Positions 16,816-26,378 of a DNA stretch of 64,000 nt are shown here, piece by piece. The notes under the pieces are model-generated. The model did no database searches. It was not told the DNA's origin and was given only the letters and a program-made list of their open reading frames with translations. This DNA is from an uncultured Phocaeicola sp. (GTDB lineage: Bacteria > Bacteroidota > Bacteroidia > Bacteroidales > Bacteroidaceae). The stretch is taken from assembly GCA_948566455.1 (NCBI GenBank), contig CAOYQO010000008.1, forward strand, positions 1-64,000, in the 5' to 3' direction. Within the stretch, counting starts at the first letter, position 1, and each line of letters starts with the position of its first letter. The position numbers were made by a program, and so were the translations under genes.

Positions 16816-17529
16816 ATGAATAATAAAATTTTAGTCGTTATTTTTTCTGCGTTATTGTTGGTGTCGTGTGCCTCAATACCTAAAGAAACCGTAACCCTGT
16901 CGAAAACTATAGGTTCGGATTTGCAAATTTTGCATGATTCTCATCGTAATATGGTACAACTGTATTATAACGGAATAAAGCTTAACATAAATACTTTCAT
17001 CGACGATGTGTATGCTCCGTTCATCATTCATCATGTTTTAGAAGTAGAGCTAAATAAGCATAAAAGAGGCGAATCGTCAATATATGGAATTATAGAAAAT
17101 GCCGGAAAAAAAGGTGGTAAAGATGAGACTGAAGAAGCCTTGAATGTTATGTTGGAATTTCAAGAGGCAGCAAATCAGCAAATAAATGCGAAAAAAGCTG
17201 AGTTACTTTCTCCGATACTACAGCAAGAAAGAGAAATATTGAGTGCAATAGACCAATCCTATCAAAACACGATATACGCCAATACAACTCTCACTACTTA
17301 CCTTGTATCGGTTCGCAAGGTCAAAGAAAGCCAAAACGAAGCGCTTTCCTTTGTCGGGCTTAATGGTTTGGATACTACAGTTACCAATCAATTGGTCGAG
17401 TTATCGGGTTTTATAGATATGATTCTTGAAAAGGGGGAAAAGATCAACATTAAAAGCGACGAAGCTCAACAGCAAATCGAAGATATAGTAAATAAAATCA
17501 AAGAATTAACTAATAAAACAATAAAATGA
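16816..17529 (+). CDS. Predicted lipoprotein downstream of CBASS
   Basis: 237 aa with a lipoprotein signal (ILVVIFSALLLVSCAS, Cys about residue 18) and a long helical, coiled-coil-like body (EEALNVMLEFQEAANQQINAKKAELL...DEAQQQIEDIVNKIKELTNK). No enzyme motif. It starts 26 bp after the E2-like gene and overlaps the next gene by 4 bp (ATGA). A membrane-anchored partner or an unrelated cargo gene are both possible. It ends with TGA as a normal stop. Confidence 0.6.
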   Translation: MNNKILVVIFSALLLVSCASIPKETVTLSKTIGSDLQILHDSHRNMVQLYYNGIKLNINTFIDDVYAPFIIHHVLEVELNKHKRGESSIYGIIENAGKKGGKDETEEALNVMLEFQEAANQQINAKKAELLSPILQQEREILSAIDQSYQNTIYANTTLTTYLVSVRKVKESQNEALSFVGLNGLDTTVTNQLVELSGFIDMILEKGEKINIKSDEAQQQIEDIVNKIKELTNKTIK

Positions 17530-17810
17530 AAACAAACAGATTTTCAGAATCATTTGCCAATGCAGATGCAGTATTTAACGGTATGTATAGTGCTGAACTA
17601 AAACAGTTAAAAGGGTTATCAAAGGAGGAAATTAATGCAATTGTACCCGCATCAAATAGTATGCAAACTTATCAAGCATTAGTTGAAGTTGTAGAGAAAG
17701 CCTCCGAAGATAATTTGTCACAAGCCCAACTTATATCGAAAATAAAAAGTTTAGGTACTTCGGCGATTAAATTAGCCAAGAAAATACCTAGCTGGGCTGC
17801 ATTGTTTTAA
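17526..17810 (+). CDS. Small helical protein coupled to the lipoprotein
   Basis: 94 aa, MKTNRFSESFANADAVFNGMY..., with two or three amphipathic helices and a short hydrophobic C-terminus (KIPSWAALF). It overlaps the lipoprotein stop by 4 bp, so the two are translationally coupled and may work together, for instance as a toxin and partner or a complex. Not recognised beyond this. Confidence 0.5.
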   Translation: MKTNRFSESFANADAVFNGMYSAELKQLKGLSKEEINAIVPASNSMQTYQALVEVVEKASEDNLSQAQLISKIKSLGTSAIKLAKKIPSWAALF

Positions 17811-17903
17811 CATTAAGTATGGTCTAAAACCTGCTATATAAGAAAAAAACGACAGGAATCAATCCACCTGCATTGTTCGGATTGGAAATATAACTTTAAG
17901 GTA

Positions 17904-18041
17904 ATGGCTAAAAAAATTACTGGTAAAGCCGCTGCTAGCGACGCTTCAAAAGTATTAAGAGACGGTCGGACAAGTGTTATAGGCAAAACCGCTGCAGGAA
18001 GCGCACTTTCTCAAAGAGAAAAAAGTGGAAAGAGAAAATAA
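17904..18041 (+). CDS. Small basic protein (45 aa), KITGKAAASDASK type
   Basis: MAKKITGKAAASDASKVLRD...GKTAAGSALSQREKSGKRK. Small basic proteins with the pattern ITGKAAAS...SAAGSALSQ are widespread conserved hypotheticals in bacteria and often lie in accessory regions. Its stop is followed 11 bp later by a terminator. Function unknown. Confidence 0.6.
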   Translation: MAKKITGKAAASDASKVLRDGRTSVIGKTAAGSALSQREKSGKRK

Positions 18042-18052
18042 ACGGTACAAAC

Positions 18053-18091
18053 AAAGAGCGTAGAGAGATTTTTTTGAGCTACGCTCTTTTT
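18053..18091 (+). terminator. Terminator ending the CBASS cargo transcript
   Basis: AAAGAGCGTAG pairs with CTACGCTCTTT over a 15-nt loop and is followed by TTTT. It lies just after the 45-aa gene. Confidence 0.75.
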
Positions 18092-18649
18092 AATTTAATA
18101 TTTGCTGTTAAATTAAACGATTCCATGAAACCATTGTCTATTTATAATCTTTCTTCATGTTAAAATGGGATATAATATAAAGCATTACTGATTAATGATA
18201 TTAATATATAGTTATTTGTCTACAATTAATGACCATAACTTTCCATTCCATAACAAGGAAGTTTGGACTAAATTCTGATAAATTGAGGAAAATACATAAT
18301 CGTAAATAAGAACAGTGGAAAGCACCTCTATCACAATTCACATAAGAACTCTATTTCAAATGTTCTAAAAAGACATACCTGAAACAGGAAAGAAAGAGCA
18401 GGAAAGAAACAGAAAGAAAAGGGGACAGAAATCTCAGATTTAGCCTCAAAAAAATAGCCAAACAGCACATAAGAGAGTTACGGAGACGGATACTCTCTTT
18501 TTTATTATACCACCTTACGCCATCTATCGCCAATTTCCGCCATTCATTTCCACTGGCATTAAAACAACAATAACCTATCAATTAAACCTCTACATTCGCA
18601 TCACGGACTTAGTTTTCCGGATAGTAGTATTCACTTAAATTATTGATTT
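18092..18649. other. Gene-free junction between cargo island and DUF3945 gene
   Basis: I see no convincing gene. The only clear structure is a terminator-like hairpin, AAGAGAGT/ACTCTCTT followed by T6, at 18471-18503 on the plus strand. This implies a short transcript or the end of a leader before the DUF3945 gene. Composition shifts from AT-rich (cargo) to about 45 percent GC at the DUF3945 gene. Confidence 0.4.
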
Positions 18650-19939
18650 ATGGCTAAGAAAAAGCAAGAACAACAAGAACAGAGTCAGGACGAGCATGTA
18701 ATGGCCATCCTTGACAAGCGAACCAACAAGACCGCAGTCGTTTCCAAAATGAACGAGCAGGACGGCAGTCTTGAAATCGTGCCACCCGACAAGAAAAACA
18801 GCAGCAGCTTCCTTAAACTGGATCGTACCTCACCGCTGGAACTGTTCTTCACCAATTTCAAGAACCAGTACGAAAATCCCACGAGTTTCAGTTTCTTCCT
18901 CGTACCTCTTGTCCTTTTGGAAAAGACACTGAATGCCGTAGTCCAGATCCGAAAAGGGGAAGATCCCGGAGTGGAAGGCAAAAAACTGGTGGAGAACAGC
19001 GAACTCAACGATGAAGGGCGTATCGCCAAACTCGCCCGCCGGTACAAGTTCGACGAACACCAGCTTCCGTGGAAAGAACTCGCCGCACTGGGAGTTGACA
19101 AGCAATTGCTCTTTGACAACCACTGCATGGGTGAGATGCTGAAAGGAAGGATTACCTCGATGGCTTTCCCCATCAGCAAGGAAGTGAACGGTGAAAAGAA
19201 GGATATGGGGGAAGCCTGTTTCCTTTGTGTCAAAGGAGAGGACGGCAAGGTACAACTGAAAACTCTAAGCAGACTCGACAAACCGCAGTATGACCTGCCT
19301 GCCTATAAAGGAGTATTCACGGACGAGGAAAAGCAGTCGCTTAAAGACACCGGAACTTTGGGTGCAATCAAGGAGATGAAAGATACCCATACGGGAACGG
19401 TCTGCAACTGTTATGTATCTTTCCATGAACCGAGCAACCGTATCATTACCATGCCGGTGGATGCCATCAAGATACCCGATTATATCTACGGGAAAAGACT
19501 GGATGACAAACAGAAGCAAATCCTCGCGTCAGGCGGACAGCTTCCTATCAACGACATACAGCGCAAAAACGATACACTGCTTTCCGGTGTCGCTTTCGTT
19601 GATCCGAGGATAATGGACATCGCATTCAAGCAGTCCGGCGAACAACTCAAAGTCAACGACACTATTATGGGGGCCAAAATCACACCTGAACAGAAGAAGA
19701 TGCTTCAGAACCATGAAATGGTATTCGTTGAGAATATGCGCTATAAAGGCAGGGTATTTTCCGATGATGTACGTTTCAGCAACAAGAGCAACCAACTGCT
19801 AATAGGACGCAACGCCCGTGAATACAAACCTACTGTTGAAGGAAAGAAGAACGACAAGAAAAAGGAAGTAAAACAGCAGGCACCCCGTCATGTGGCATCT
19901 GTAAAGGCCCCGTCAAAAAAGAGCCTTTCAGTCATGTAA
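18650..19939 (+). CDS. DUF3945/DUF4099 ICE protein
   Basis: 429 aa. The N-terminus is charged (KKKQEQQEQSQDEHVMAILDKRTNKT), then come a DUF4099-like middle (LARRYKFDEHQLPWKELAALGVDKQLL) and DUF3945-like repeats (KQILASGGQLPINDIQ and KKMLQNHEMVFVENM, residues ~285 and ~345), with a basic tail. These proteins accompany DUF1896 and the methyltransferase-helicase in Bacteroidales ICEs and may help DNA processing. Intact, ends in TAA and is followed by a 12-bp terminator-like hairpin. Confidence 0.75.
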   Translation: MAKKKQEQQEQSQDEHVMAILDKRTNKTAVVSKMNEQDGSLEIVPPDKKNSSSFLKLDRTSPLELFFTNFKNQYENPTSFSFFLVPLVLLEKTLNAVVQIRKGEDPGVEGKKLVENSELNDEGRIAKLARRYKFDEHQLPWKELAALGVDKQLLFDNHCMGEMLKGRITSMAFPISKEVNGEKKDMGEACFLCVKGEDGKVQLKTLSRLDKPQYDLPAYKGVFTDEEKQSLKDTGTLGAIKEMKDTHTGTVCNCYVSFHEPSNRIITMPVDAIKIPDYIYGKRLDDKQKQILASGGQLPINDIQRKNDTLLSGVAFVDPRIMDIAFKQSGEQLKVNDTIMGAKITPEQKKMLQNHEMVFVENMRYKGRVFSDDVRFSNKSNQLLIGRNAREYKPTVEGKKNDKKKEVKQQAPRHVASVKAPSKKSLSVM

Positions 19940-19968
19940 TAAACAGATTATTCATATTTTTGGCAGAT

Positions 19969-20004
19969 ATATACCCGGTTTTCTTTCATGGTAACCGGGT
20001 ATAT
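19969..20004 (+). terminator. Hairpin after the DUF3945 gene
   Basis: ATATACCCGGTT pairs perfectly with AACCGGGTATAT across a 12-nt loop. Only a weak U-run (TGTTTAAAT) follows, so termination may be partial. Confidence 0.5.
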
Positions 20005-20041
20005 GTTTAAATATCCAGTTAACATTTTAAAGTAATAGCAA

Positions 20042-20488
20042 ATGACTATACAAGATAAAAATACCGCAACCGGAGAATTGTCCTATTTTGAGACAACTCT
20101 CCTCCTTTATTTAAAGGAAAGCCATCCCCACATGTCCGGGGATAGGGAATTTATCAGGTCAAGGGCCGACGAAGCGGCAGATGCCTATGAATGTTCCATA
20201 CGCAACGGATTGTCCGTCACACAAGCGTTGGAACAGTCGGACGCAGTTCTTTACCGCAACCTGCACTTTTCCGGATTTGATACTGTTTTTGAAGTCGTAT
20301 CGGAATGGTTTCCGGAGGTCCCCCCTGAAAAACGGGCCGATTTCTGTTTGAAAATGCTATCGCCCGCAGAAGTCGTATTTAATAAATATCCCATAGACGA
20401 CCGGTTTGAGGATTCCCCGTCTTACCGTACCCTTACCATTGAACTGACAGGTTTCATCCAATATTATATAGAGCAATATGGCATATAA
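20042..20488 (+). CDS. DUF1896 ICE protein
   Basis: 148 aa, MTIQDKNTATGELSYFETTLLLYLKESHP..., matching the DUF1896 pattern of a helical protein with RSRADEAADAYECSIRNGLSVTQALEQSDAVLY. It is encoded immediately before, and overlapping by 11 bp, the methyltransferase-helicase, as is usual in these elements. It ends in TAA. Biochemical role unknown. Confidence 0.75.
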   Translation: MTIQDKNTATGELSYFETTLLLYLKESHPHMSGDREFIRSRADEAADAYECSIRNGLSVTQALEQSDAVLYRNLHFSGFDTVFEVVSEWFPEVPPEKRADFCLKMLSPAEVVFNKYPIDDRFEDSPSYRTLTIELTGFIQYYIEQYGI

Positions 20489-23400
20489 CAAACGACAACA
20501 TTTAGCGGACAATATAGCCGCACTTGAATTTATGTTCATGCGCCCGGAGTTTTGTCTCACGGAAGAAGGGCGCAGGGTATTGAACGGCTACTCCGGTTTT
20601 GGAGGATTGAAATGTATCCTCAATCCGGCGGAAAAGGACACGGACATAGAAAAATGAACGACGGACAGAGAACTGTTTCCCCAAGTCCGACTGCTGCATG
20701 AACTGTTGCGTGAGTATTCCAAAGACGAGACAGAATACAAGGCATACGTCCAAAGCCTGAAAAAATCCGCACTTACAGCCTTTTACACACCGGAGCCGCT
20801 GGTAGCGGCCATGCAGGAATCATTGCAGGTATCGGGAAGCCATCCGGGACGTTTTCTTGACCCTTCCGCCGGAACGGGCATGTTTATCAGCCGGTTGAAA
20901 GATGTTCCCGAAATTCATTGTTTCGAGAAAGACAAGCTCACGGGAAAAATTCTCTCATCCCTTTATCCGGAAAGCAAAGTGACCATAGACGGCTTCCAGT
21001 CCATACAACCCTATTATAACAGTTACTTCGATATGGTTTCTTCCAATATCCCGTTTGGAAATACCAGAGTTTATGACCGGGACTTTGACCGGAGCGAGGA
21101 CTCTGTGCGTAAATCCTCACTTGCAGCCGTACACAACTATTTCTTTCTTAAAGGTATGGATACGTTGCACGAAGGTGGAATACTGGCCTATATCACGACT
21201 TCGGGTGTCATGGACTCACCACAGAACCGTCCCGTCAGGGAATGGCTGATGAACCATGCCAAGCTTGTTTCTGCCATCCGTCTGCCGGATAACCTGTTTG
21301 TTGATGCGGGTACGGAAGTGAGCAGTGACCTGATCGTCTTGCAGAAGAATACCCGGAAAGCGGAACTGACCGAAAAAGAACGGAACTTTATCGAGACTCG
21401 TCTTATATCCGGCAGCATCAATATCAACAACAGTTATGCCGGCTTAGACCATATTGTCCATACAGCCGTATCTATGGGTAAAAACATGTACGGACAACCG
21501 GCCATGAACTTTATCCATGAAGGCGGAATTGAGGCCATTGCCGGACATCTCAAACAGTTGCTGGCGCAAGATGTGGAAGATCATCTTGACCGGGAACTCT
21601 ATGACAACAATCTATCCCGAGCAACCGTTTCTACCGGCATTGAACCGGAATTTGAGACACCATTGGAAATAGTAATTGAGAACCATCGGCAAGAGGTGCA
21701 GGAGGAAAGTCCCGCACAACCCTATGAACCCATGCTCAACCTGTTTGCCGCCTATGCGGATGAAGGGGAAGCGGAGGTGCAAGTAGTGGAAAGCAGACCT
21801 TCCCCAAGCCGGGCACCTTCGGCATCCCGCAAAAAGAAAGGGGATGAACCGGAAATGTTCAATCTGTTCTCGCAAGAGAATATGTATGATGAAGCCGCCG
21901 TGCCGGAAAGCATGACCGAAGAACGGGCGGAAGCGGAAGCAAGATGGCTGGAACGCAGACAAAAATTTGAAGAAGAGCGGAAGAAAGAAATGGAGCCACG
22001 CCCGTTTACCGGGGAGATACGTCCCGAATACAAGAATGGTTCCATCGTAAAGTCGGGTGAACAATACGGGTACTTACGGGGGTTGGGTACTCCCGATGTG
22101 CAATTCCATCCCCTCAAACTGACAGTCACCCAGCAATACCGGGCCGCCTACTATATCCCGCTCCGTGAAGCCTACCACAATCTCTACAATACGGAAGCCG
22201 AAACGGAAACGGAGCAACCGGAACTCCGGGAGGAACTGGGCAGGCAATACGACCGTTTTTACCGCATGTTCAGAGAGCTGAACGGAAAGGATAACGCCAA
22301 ATTCCTGCTGATGGATGCCGGAGGAAGGGAAATGCTTTCATTGGAACGCTCCGTTAACGGGAAGATACAGAAAGCGGATATATTCTCCGTCCCCGTATCA
22401 TTCAACGCCAATGAAATGACCCATGCGGATACTCCGCAGGAAGCACTTGCGGCATCCCTGAACAAGTTTGGGGAAGTCAATCTGGAATATATGGAGAACC
22501 TCAGCGAGATTGGAAGGCAGGAACTGCTCAGACAACTGGACAACCGTATCTTCTACAACCCCATGATGAAGAACTATGAAATCAAAGACCGTTTCATTGC
22601 AGGCAATGTGGTAGCCAAAGTTGAATGGATAGAAAACTACCTGAAAGACTATCCCGAAGATGAAGCGAGCAAGAAATCATTGGAAGTCCTGCGGGCAGCC
22701 GTACCGGAACCGATCAGCTTCGAACTCCTTGACTTTAATCTCGGAGAGCGGTGGATACCCATGTCCGTATATGAAGAGTTTGCCGGATACCTTTTTGAGA
22801 CAAAGGCCCATATCCATTATACGGAATCCATCGACGAGTTCAGCGTGAACTTCGAGAGCAGCAACGCAAACATCACTGATAAATATTATGTAAAGGGGGA
22901 GAAACGGGGCTATTACGGATACGACCTGCTGAAACATGCGCTGCACAACACGGTGCCCGACATAACCAAAACCGTGCAGGATGAAGAAGGCAATGATATA
23001 AAGGTACGGGATGCCGAAGCCATCCAGCTTGCCGACACCAAAATCAATGAAATACGGTCTGCCTTCACCGACTGGCTGAACGAACAGTTACCCGAATTTA
23101 AACAACGCCTTGCGGATTTGTATAACCGTAAATTCAACTGTTATGTGCGTCCCGATTATGACGGCTCCCTGCAAAGTTTCCCCTTCCTTGACCTGAAAGG
23201 ACTGGATATACCGGATTTATACGACAGCCAGAAGAATGCCGTATGGATGCTGAAGATGAACGGTGGCGGAATAATCGACCACGAGGTGGGCACGGGCAAG
23301 ACCCTTATCATGTGCATAGCCGCCTTTGAAATGAAACGTCTCGGAATGGCGAACAAGCCGATGATTATCGGACTCAAAAGCAATGTACATGACATAGCCG

Positions 23401-25877
23401 ACACGTTCAAGAAGGCTTATCCGAATGCCAAAGTGCTTTATCCGGGCAAAGAGGACTTTACACCGGAGAAACGTGTCGGAATATTCCATGACATTAAAAA
23501 CAATAACTGGGACTGCATCATCCTGACACACGACCAGTTCGGAAAAATACCGCAGTCTCCCGAAATACAGCAGGAAATATACACGCAGGAGATAAACAAC
23601 ATCGAAGAGAACCTTGCCGTATTCGAGCAACAGGGCAATGAAGTAACCGGCTGGATAAAGAACGGGCTGGAAAAAAGGAAAGAGAACCTTGAAGCCAAAC
23701 TTGAAAAGCTGGAGCAGGATATAAAAGACCGGACGGATGACGTGACCGATTTCAGGCAAATGGGTATCGACCACCTCTTCGTTGATGAATCGCATGCCTT
23801 CAAGAACTTGATGTTCAACACACGCCATGCGCGAGTTTCCGGTCTGGGCAATCCCGAAGGGAGCATGAAGGCCATGAACATGCTTTTTGCCATCCGTACC
23901 ATACAGGAGCGCACGGGCAGGGATTTGGGGGCTACCTTCTTGTCCGGTACGACCATTTCCAACAGCCTGACCGAACTCTATCTCCTTTTCAAATATCTCC
24001 GTCCTAAAGAAATGGAGCGGCAGGGGATTACGTGTTTTGACGGTTGGGCGGCTGTCTATGCGAAGAAAAGCACGGACTTTGAATTTTCCGTAACCAACCA
24101 GATCGTGCAGAAGGAACGTTTCCGCTACTTTATCAAAGTGCCGGAACTCGCCAATTTCTACGCGGAGATAACCGATTACAAAACGGCTGAAGACGTAGGG
24201 GTTGACAGGCCGGAACTCAACGAACAGCTCTATCACATATCGCCCACTCCCCAGCAGGAAATTTTCATTCAGAAACTGATAAAGTTCGCTGAAACCGGAA
24301 ATGCGACCTACATAGACCGGGAGCCTCTGTCTGAAGCGGAAGAAAAGGCCCAGATGCTGATTGCCACCAACTACTCGAACAAGATGTCTCTTGATATGCG
24401 TCTGATAGACCAGCAGTACGGTGACAATCCGGGAAACAAAGCGTCTCATTGTGCGGCCAAGATTGCGGAATATTACTATAAATATCTCGACCAGAAAGGC
24501 ACACAATTCATCTTTTCCGATCTCAGTACGTATAAACCCGACCAGTGGAACATTTACAGTGAGATAAGACGCAAGCTCGTGGAAGACCATAATATCCCGG
24601 AAAGGCAGATAAAGTTCATTCAGGAAGCAGGCAGTGACAATGCACGCAAGGAACTGTTCAGCAATATGAACGCCGGACGCATCCGTTTTCTTTTCGGCTC
24701 CACGCAAAAATTAGGAACGGGAGTCAATGCGCAGCAACGTGCCGTTGCAATCCACCATCTGGATATACCCTGAAGGCCGTCCGATCTGGAACAGCGTAAC
24801 GGACGTGCTGTAAGAAAAGGCAATATCATTGCCAAGCAATATGCCGGCAATAAGGTGGACTGTTATATCTATGCGGTGGAGAAGTCTCTGGACAGTTACA
24901 AGTTCAACCTGCTGCATAACAAACAGGTATTCATCAACCAGCTTAAAAGCCGTAATCTGGCCGCCCGTACCATTGACGAGGGGGCGATTGATGAAAACGG
25001 CGGAGGCAATTTCAGCGAATACGTGGCCATTCTTTCGGGCAACAACGATTTGTTGGAAAAAGCAAAACTCGACAAGAAACTGGCAGTTCTGGAAAGCGAA
25101 AGACAGGCATATCACCGTAATAAGGGAAATGCAAAAGGCAAGTTGAACGAAAAAACTTCCGAAATAGAAAAGAACAATGTCTTTATCGGGCGTTTCACCA
25201 AAGATTGGGAATATCTGAACAAGGTAGCTCCCGCAGATGCGGAAACCGGACTTCGCCCCAATCCCTTGAAACTGGACGGTGTGGACTCGGATAATATAGA
25301 AATACTCGGCAACCGGCTTGCCGCAATCAATCAGAAAGCCCGGACAGAGGATGATTACATGAAAATCGGAACCCTGTTCGATTTCCGCATCCTTGTCCGT
25401 ACCGAAAAATCTTACGATGGGGATACACAGGTCTTGCATAACAAGTTCATGGTTGAAGGGCTGGACGGCATTAAATATACTTACAATAACGGCTACATAG
25501 CCAAAGAGCCGAAACTGGCCGTAATGAATTTTATCAATGCCTTGGAACGTATTCCCGCTATGATAGAGAAACGGGAAAAGGAAAATGCAGAATTGTCAAA
25601 GGACATTCCCGTCTTGCGGGAAATAGTGGCAGCCACATGGCCTAAAGACTCGGAAATCAAACAGTTGGGCGAAGAGCTTGCTTCACTGAACCGGAAGATA
25701 CAGCTTACTCTCAAACCGGTGGGCCTGCACGAAGAAGGGAAGGATGAAAAAGTAGAAATGGAAAAACAGAGGATGGTCAGCGGCAGTGACGTGATCCCGG
25801 ATTTACCACGGCAGGTAAAGCACGTGCCGTCTATGGTAATTGTAAGCCCGGCAAAGGAGTTGAAAAAAATATCCTAA
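20478..25877 (+). CDS. N6-adenine methyltransferase-SNF2 helicase fusion with two internal TGAs
   Basis: 1799 codons from MAYNKRQHLADNIAALE. The methyltransferase part has FLDPSAGTGMF and the catalytic NIPFG (NPPY-like, residues about 130-195). The helicase part has DHEVGTGKTLIM (motif I), FVDESHAFKN (DEAH-type motif II) and the motif VI segment HHLDIP-x-RPSDLEQRNGRAVRKGN, then a C-terminal coiled region. TGA is codon 60 (20655-20657, DIEK-x-TTDRELF) and codon 1432 (24771-24773). The second is the invariant Trp of CPWRPADLEQR in SNF2 proteins. Such proteins may protect the element during transfer. Starts inside DUF1896, ends in TAA. Confidence 0.88.
20655..20657 (+). other. In-frame TGA in the methyltransferase-helicase (codon 60)
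   Basis: AAA-TGA-ACG in DIEK-x-TTDRELFPQ. A Trp before T-x-D is likely in relatives, but I am less sure than for codon 1432. Confidence 0.7.
24771..24773 (+). other. In-frame TGA at the motif VI Trp of the helicase (codon 1432)
   Basis: CCC-TGA-AGG inside DIP-x-RPSDLEQRNGR. SNF2-family motif VI reads PWRPADLEQR, so the residue is certainly Trp. It is the single most convincing Trp/TGA site. Confidence 0.92.
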
Positions 25878-25993
25878 TGTTTCCCACGGCACATTGCTAT
25901 ACCCCCGGAAGCTACGCAGGCTTCACTTCCGCAGGGGTACAGCAAAGAGCCGCTTTTCAGGAAAAGACAAAGGCACGGCGGACACCCGGATAA
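25877..25993 (+). CDS. Small hypothetical protein in element B
   Basis: 38 codons, MFPTAHCYTPGSYAGFTSAGV..., starting in the TAATG overlap with the helicase stop. It resembles the small ORF in element A. Overlap with the structured hairpin makes coding status uncertain. Confidence 0.35.
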   Translation: MFPTAHCYTPGSYAGFTSAGVQQRAAFQEKTKARRTPG

Positions 25994-26015
25994 ATCCGAC
26001 CTTGTCCGCCGTGCC
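25879..26015 (+). ncRNA. Structured 3' element, copy B (SYAGFTS/hairpin)
   Basis: Second copy of the element seen after mobC. The small hairpin GAAGC/GCTTC is conserved. The long hairpin has a perfect 13-bp stem, GGCACGGCGGACA with TGTCCGCCGTGCC (25972-25984 and 26003-26015), with GACCTTG in the loop region as in copy A. Base pairs differ from copy A in a compensatory way. It separates the helicase gene from the convergent HTH genes. Confidence 0.6.
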
Positions 26016-26043
26016 CTTGTCTATGGGGGGAACTGGTTATACG

Positions 26044-26373
26044 TCATCTTTCTTCCTCAAAGGATAGCTCTTCCACTTGTTTGTTTATCAACTTACCGTC
26101 AATGGAATCCTTCAGGTTGATAATGTCCGTAATCGAATAATGCCTTGTACCGTCCTCTTCTTCCGCGAAACGCAGACGTCCGTTCAAACGCTGTTTCTCA
26201 ATTTCGGCGGGGTCAAGTCCGATCAGTTCACACACCTCGTCCGGCAGCATGGACAATGCCACATCGTTTTCCTGACAAATATGTTGCAACACAGCCAGCA
26301 TGTTCAGGGACTTCTTATAACTTCTCACAAGAGCAGCAAAAGAACTGCTTTCAATCTTAATCATCTTTTTCAT
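26044..26373 (-). CDS. HTH/DUF protein of the excision-regulation pair
   Basis: 109 aa, MKKMIKIESSSFAALVRSYKKSL..., with a C-terminal segment like a MerR/excisionase dimer (LNGRLRFAEEEDGTRHYSITDIINLKDSI). It lies 5 bp after the preceding HTH gene. It ends with TGA (26044-26046). If TGA were freely read as Trp, 34 codons would be added before a second TGA and 14 more before TAG; this gene therefore argues against complete reassignment. Confidence 0.55.
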   Translation of the reverse strand: MKKMIKIESSSFAALVRSYKKSLNMLAVLQHICQENDVALSMLPDEVCELIGLDPAEIEKQRLNGRLRFAEEEDGTRHYSITDIINLKDSIDGKLINKQVEELSFEEER

Positions 26374-26378
26374 AACGC

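Noticed and set aside
23217..24707. 496-codon minus-strand ORF
   Set aside because: It lies antisense to the helicase part of the methyltransferase-helicase, lacks family motifs and is a shadow of that gene.
56..25877. Internal TGAs as sequencing errors
   Set aside because: Eleven errors all giving TGA, limited to ICE backbone genes, with none in cargo or chromosome, is not how errors behave.
26044..26046. Extension of the HTH protein through its TGA
   Set aside because: The extension meets another TGA and encodes no family-like sequence, so TGA is most simply a true stop here.
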